64,000 bases of DNA from Morella rubra (taxonomy: Eukaryota; Streptophyta; Magnoliopsida; Fagales; Myricaceae): contig CM025855.1 of NCBI GenBank assembly GCA_003952965.2, positions 4,761,757-4,825,756 of the forward strand, given 5' to 3'. Positions within the stretch are counted from its first letter, which is position 1, and every line of letters begins with the position of its first letter. Below the pieces are notes generated by a model. The model was given only the letters and a program-made list of their open reading frames with translations. It was not told the DNA's origin and did not search any database. The position numbers and the translations under genes are program-made. Shown piece after piece: positions 58,620 to 64,000 of the stretch.

Positions 58620-61600
58620 GATATTAATTCTTTTTTTTTTTAAGCGACGTAAATAATAATTCAGTCTTTAGACTTTTCTTTTGGACGTAAAACTTGTGCT
58701 GACTTAACTCTTATATATAATAAATTATCTTCCTGTTGCTCGTGTTCTGTGTTTATGCATTGGACTCGGACCATTTATAAATGACATTTAAAATAATTAT
58801 AATTATCATTTGTTTTTTTCTAATATTTAAAAAATAATTAAACACAATTGAAAGTCAAAGTTGATTTGCTTTACCATAAGATATCTTACCTATGATTTGG
58901 ACAGCCATTATTTTGAACCAATAGGAATTGCAGTATAAGGGATATCTCATTTCCATACTTTTCCTTATCTTCTAAAAACTATAAGTCACGTATAGAAACT
59001 CAACAATAAAAACTTCTCAACAAATATTCCCTTACAAAATCGAAAAAAAATAGCTACCCAAACCAAAACACTCCACTACTAGTCATTATTATTATTTTTT
59101 TTCCCTAAATCTCAAATGAGCCCTATTTCATCGTCCATTAATTTTGTCTAATATTTTTCTAATCGAGTAACTCTGTTTCAGTTCATACACAAAGATCAGT
59201 CAAGTCATTGCCTAATGTAGCAATCCGGATTTTTTTATATTATTATTTATAAAATATTTTTTATTAGATTTCAAAATTTTTAATTTGTTTGAAACAGTTA
59301 TCTAAAAGTGTGTAGAGTTTGAAATGCTAATTTTATTTGAAAATATTATCTTTTAAAGTGTTTAAATTTTTTAAAGAATAGATTTTTATCTTAATTTATC
59401 CCTTTAGATTTTAAAATTTTAAATTTCAATATTTTTAGAATATATTTGAACTTTAAAATGAATAGTAACTCAATCTTATCAACTTTTCAAATATAAAGTC
59501 ATTCTATCGTATTTGTCAAAAACTAATTTTCAACAATTTATAAATTATTTTTAATACTCTGTCTTTTTAATTTTAAAACTTTGATTAAGTTATCAAAGAT
59601 CATTTATTTTGTGTTAATTGATTTTTACCCCAAAATTTCATTTGGTTTTATCATAGGAATAACCCTGAGTCGAGGAGTTTGGGTCCTTATAGTAATTTGT
59701 TAATAATTCTATAAATTAAGGCATGTTTTTTAAATTTTATAAAATTCTTAATTGAGTACATGATAGGGAAGGAAAATTTAAAACAAATCCAAATAAACGA
59801 TAAGAACAAATTACTTTCGTCTACTAAAGATATAAAAATGAATATAAAAGAACCAAGCTTAAAGCTAGGAGATGATGGGACAAGATAGGGATAAAAAGAA
59901 GGTCGGCCCAATTATGAAAGGTAGGCCCATGTCGATCAGAAGCCCATAATGGAAAATGGCTTTATTAAGGCTGAGAAGCCGTGGCCCGAACATCTCTCCT
60001 AGGGCCTAGCCCAGGAACCAAGGTGAAAAGGCACGTAACTGCAACCACGATAGAAGGATTGTCCAAATATGTACCATTTGATATTTATCCCACCAATCAC
60101 AATCAAATCTGAGCATAATCGAGAAATAATCACCTGAATTTACTAACTAAGGAAACCTTCTACTATCTAAGGAAGGTATCGAAATATCCGAAATGATTGA
60201 AGCTCCTCAATTTAAAAATTAAAGGAAATCAAGTACTGACTGCATGTAAATACATACTGATCAAAGTCCGTTCCAACTGATATAAAAGGACGGAATACAT
60301 TATTTACTCAGATAACCATTTTTTTTACCTACAAACTCTCCAAAAACTCATTTTAGATGATGTTGGTTTTGTAAATAATTCTAAAATTTGTAGGATTTTA
60401 AATAGAATTGTGAATATTTATGTAGATTATAGTTTTATAAGTTTTGTGTAAAAGTTGGTGAAAATTTTTAAAGATATTTATTTTCTATTGAAACTTGTAA
60501 AAAAATATATAAATAGATGATTTGATATAATTTTTTAATAAAAAAAGTATTGGAGTTTGATGAAAAAGTATGGAGAGAACAAATTTGTTAGAATTTTTAA
60601 AAAGTTATTGAAATTTGTATGAAAAAAGTTGTTGAAGTTTGTGTAAAAGTTATTAGTGTTTGTATAGGATTTTTAAAAATTTTGGATATTTGTTTTGTAA
60701 ATTTTGTTAAATAATACTTTTGGATAATACTTTTACAAAGTAACATACCCTAAATATCGGAGTCTCACTTTCGAGGTGGCTTCAACCTTATTTGTAATTT
60801 CTTTTGCATGTGTCTTTTTAGGGCCTTAGGATGTGAAGGGTTGATATCACTCATCTAGGCCTAAATATTTTTTGCTACATTAGAACATTTAATGAAACAT
60901 ATACTATATGCTATAACTATAATATTTTGTTTCAATGCAGCTAACAAACTTTTATTGTATTTTTAGATAACGAGAGAAATCCCTTAATGTCTTTCTTTAA
61001 GAAGTAACATAATTCCTTTAAAACGAGAAGAGAACTAATGTATCAATTATATACTGTGGAGCATTTAATTGAAAAATATACTTTATGCTATAACTACAAT
61101 ATTGAGCATATCTTTCACATCATGTTTGTATCTTTTCTATAAATATAAGCTTTTAGTTTATGTACAAACTCATAATACAAAAATACAATCACAAAATGAC
61201 TATTACTAAATGTAAATCTTCTAAATTAAAACACTTAAATCTATCTCTTTTGGGACATATCTATCAAGTTGAAAAATATTTGTTCATTGAAATAAAAGTG
61301 TAAAGAAAAAACTTAAACGTTAAACTTGGCCCCACAAAATCCAAGTATTCAAACTATTAATTTTCGTAAAATTGCACAGTTGATGTAGTAAATTTAAGGT
61401 ATAATTATCACTACGATTATTTTAGTTTTGACTTTTAACAAATCAGTCATGTGGTATAACTTTGAACATGTTAGTCCAATTTAAGATAAATTATTTGCTT
61501 CCGACAATAAACATTCCAAACTTGACACCATATTGGTCTTCATTAGTCGGTTAATTTTATATGGACAAAACGACTCATATGTTGGAAAAAAAATTACATT

Positions 61601-62640
61601 ATCGGTTTTATTCAAATGTGTGTCCCAAAAACTTAATTTGTTAATAATTAATACCATAGGACCGCATCAGTAATTCAGCCTAAAATTAATATCTATTAGC
61701 ACGATATAATTGGTTAGTTTTTCAGAAAAACATGGCCGTTGTTATTTAGATCAAGCAAACAATTATTCATCTTATTTGGGAAGGAATAGCTTATAAGCTG
61801 ACCATGTATACAAGTCAAACAATATAACATGAACACGAACATATAATAATATAATAATATATATATGTCAATATTTGTCCATTCCCACTCTTGTTTCTTT
61901 CATGACAAAAACAAGATTCTAGAAAAACCGAATGAAACGAAAGTCTTACAAAATCAAGGATAAATTTTTAACTTTCATGCCAAGGATATCATTTTGTTCG
62001 CGGGAATCATTTATTTGATACCAAGTAACCAAGAGGATACCTGTCCAATCATTTTCACTGAGTCCCCAATCAGCACTCTTGTCACTATACTACACCTGGA
62101 TATATAATTAATTGTTAATCATTTGTGTTATAGTCGATTAACACTGTTATAGTATTTCATATTTTAATTTTTGAGATTAACACTGATTAAAAAGCAAAAT
62201 TATTGCCTAATTATTTCTTACATTTTTTATCTTATGAAATTCACGAGGATTTGTCACACGTATCAAACATTGAATTTTTTTTTTAATAATCAACCAAAAA
62301 AAAAAAGGCCGTATGGATTAAATATATGACAACATGCTTACTCAATCATAAGGCTGAAATATAAAGAAATAAATAAAACAGAAAATTAAAATTAAAATAA
62401 ATGTATATTTTTGTGAAAGTTTATGGTTACGAGAGAAAATTTAAAATTTAAAATATGAAATAATAGATAAAAGGAAGAAATATTCAAACATAACACGACT
62501 GCATTCAAATTAAATCAAACTCCTATTTTTCAGGATTTGCGATGAATATTTTAATGGCAAATTTTACGGAACCTTCGAATAACTAATTTTCCCCAGAAAA
62601 AAGAGGGAGGGGGTTAAATTTGAGTTTGATGTTCGTAGGC
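58620..62640. other. 4-kb AT-rich intergenic region
   Basis: No gene recognised. It includes an LTR-like remnant (59870-60810) and long stretches of simple AT-rich DNA (59210-59600, 60360-60720, 62100-62560). Confidence 0.6.
59870..60810 (+). mobile_element. LTR-like remnant (Ty3/Gypsy-type), interrupted by an AT-rich insert
   Basis: The segment 59870-60340 has the look of a plant LTR promoter half: GC-richer DNA with GGCCCA repeats, then TATAAAAGGACGGAATACAT at about 60281-60300. After an AT-rich stretch (about 60355-60745) it resumes with ATATCGGAGTCTCACTTTCG and GAGGTGGCTTCAACC, typical of the downstream end of gypsy LTRs. No internal coding region is visible, so it would be a solo LTR or fragment, old and broken by a later insertion. 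Boundaries are approximate. Confidence 0.4.
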
Positions 62641-62659
62641 ACACACGCGTAAATGATAA

Positions 62660-64000
62660 CACGTGGGCCGCGGAGACCATATCTAAGAACATAGACCATG
62701 TATAAAAATAAAACCCAAAGACGTTCGAGAAAGTCAAGTTTAACTTGGTGCAATAGGGGAATTTGGGAGGTCCAAAGAAGGAAGGGGAAGGAGCACAAAA
62801 ATATTTATAAAAATACACAGGGAAGAAAATATACACAATATTTTTTTTTTCTCATTGAACAAGAGGGGCTGTTCTTCCAACGTTTCATTCCCAGCGGAAA
62901 ACCAAACAGAAAATTTACACACCCTCTCCAATCCTCTCTCTCATCTCTCGCTCGCTCGCTCGCTCCCTCTCTCGTGTTCTCTCGCTATCTTCCATCGCAC
63001 ACAAACAAAACCCTATTTCGCTATTCCGGAACTCAGTCTCCATTTCGATTTTTTTTTCCAATTTTCTCTGCGTCTCTTTCTCTGCCGCTATCTCTTTCCA
63101 CAGTCTTAACTCCTTGTGGGGTTGTCTTCGTGAAACGCATTGTTCTGGTTGAGAATAGACTGAGACGGTTATTGAAACGGTTACGTTTTGGCGTAATCAC
63201 CAACGACTGAGGCTAGGGTTAGTTCTCTCTCTCCCTCCCTCCCTCCGTGAGTGTTTTTCCTCTGAAATTCCCTAAATTGCGCGTAGTTATTCGTTGCTAT
63301 TCAAACCCTAGGTCTTGGTAGTAATATAGGCACACATGCGTAGGTTCTAGGGTTTCTAAATTTTTACACATTTGCTTGGTCGTCCCACTGTAATTGTGTT
63401 CTTCGTTAGGGTTTCTTCTCTGTTTGATGGGAGTGACTTCTTGTTTAAGAATCCCGGGCGTTCTTATTCTCCTTCCATTTTTGCATTAATTCTATTCATG
63501 CCAATCGGTTCCATTTTTTCCCCAGAGATGAGGGTCTTCTGAGCGTGTTATAATCATTCTGCCCATCCATCTTTAATTAAAGATGGCGGCATAGACAGGC
63601 TTTTCCTTCAATACCCTCGTCTTGCCATTGCCTGTACCTTTGTTCTCGTTCTACAGTTTCATACCGGCAAAAATTCGGCTTATTTTGATGGAAAAGTAGA
63701 GGTTTCGGTTTGGTACAGCTCCACTTAAGTTCCCATAAATTATACTCGAGTGTGGTTGGAGCAGTTACTTCCTTCATCGGCGGTGATTGTAGGCTTAGTG
63801 GTTTGGGGGAGAAGAAACTGGGTTCAGGGTAAGGACTTGGTAACTTTGTATAGAAGGATAAGGATTTTCGTTCCTGGGTTACACCTCCGTGAAATTTTGT
63901 TTATTTTGATTGATATACAGAGGACACACCAACTCGTGAAAGCATAGAAGAACCCATCAAGTTCATACAGATATTGGTAGCGTATTTGGAGAACTGACTG
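62660..64000 (+). promoter_or_regulatory. Promoter and 5' leader of a gene beyond the window
   Basis: A G-box CACGTG (62660-62665, in AACACGTGGGCC), a TATA-like TTTATAAAA (62804-62813), then a C/T-rich leader with (CTCG)n and (CTCT)n repeats at about 62935-62990 and 63224-63245. An AGG-GTTAGT donor-like site is at about 63217. The following 0.8 kb is T-rich and intron-like. No coding exon is recognisable, so the protein should start after 64000. Confidence 0.5.
62935..62990. repeat. CT/CTCG microsatellite in a leader
   Basis: Runs of CTCTCT and CTCGCTCGCTCGCTCGCTC inside the presumed 5' leader. A second pyrimidine tract, TCTCTCTCTCCCTCCCTCCC, is at 63225-63244. Confidence 0.85.

Noticed and set aside
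62698-63210. Plus-strand open frame of 170 codons in the last 1.3 kb
   Set aside because: It begins before the likely TATA box and runs through pyrimidine microsatellites; better explained as promoter plus leader.

Overview
The window is plant nuclear DNA, most likely from a woody eudicot. Genes are split by GT-AG introns, the spacers are AT-rich, and the recognisable products are plant families: assimilatory nitrate reductase, a MEKK1-type MAPKKK, a CC-NB-LRR resistance protein, a DUF1644 zinc-finger protein and a calmodulin-like protein. A Fagales or Juglandaceae-like genome is a guess from general flavour, not something the sequence proves.

Layout. 1-8337 is the right part of a CACTA (En/Spm) DNA transposon. 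It holds an AT-rich higher-order minisatellite, a decayed TNP2-type transposase gene, a second transposase-like gene (Transposase_24 type) and a GC-rich subterminal repeat block ending in TAGTG; its left end lies before the window. 9387-9860 is an intronless calmodulin-like gene (minus). 14204-18347 is a four-exon nitrate reductase gene (minus, 898 aa). 22302-22843 is a two-exon gene for a small basic protein that I do not recognise (plus). 24017-25042 is a DUF1644 gene (minus) with a promoter-proximal leader exon near 28.3 kb.

28.5-48.5 kb is the accessory part. A roughly 1-3 kb segment carrying a short gag-derived ORF plus its own promoter is present three times (near 29, 45 and 48 kb), with a fourth broken piece at 44.0-44.6 kb. 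Between copies lie an orphan last exon of a chloroplastic lipocalin gene (31217-31495), a two-exon LTD-type gene with one frameshift (32796-34789), an intact CC-NB-LRR gene (35708-39505, 1265 aa) and several small inverted-repeat elements. Two of these have 9-bp target duplications of Mutator type, and one can be dated against an empty site in a sister copy.

50459-58012 is an eight-exon MEKK1-like MAPKKK gene (minus, 585 aa). 58.6-62.6 kb is an AT-rich spacer with an LTR-like remnant. 62.65-64.0 kb looks like the promoter and untranslated leader of a plus-strand gene whose coding part is beyond the window.

The host genes do not form a cluster with one shared function. Nitrate reductase (nitrogen assimilation), MEKK1-like kinase and NB-LRR (defence signalling), and chloroplast protein copies (LTD, lipocalin) sit side by side with transposon debris. 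No tRNA, rRNA or CRISPR was seen. All splice sites were read by eye from GT/AG signals and frame continuity.
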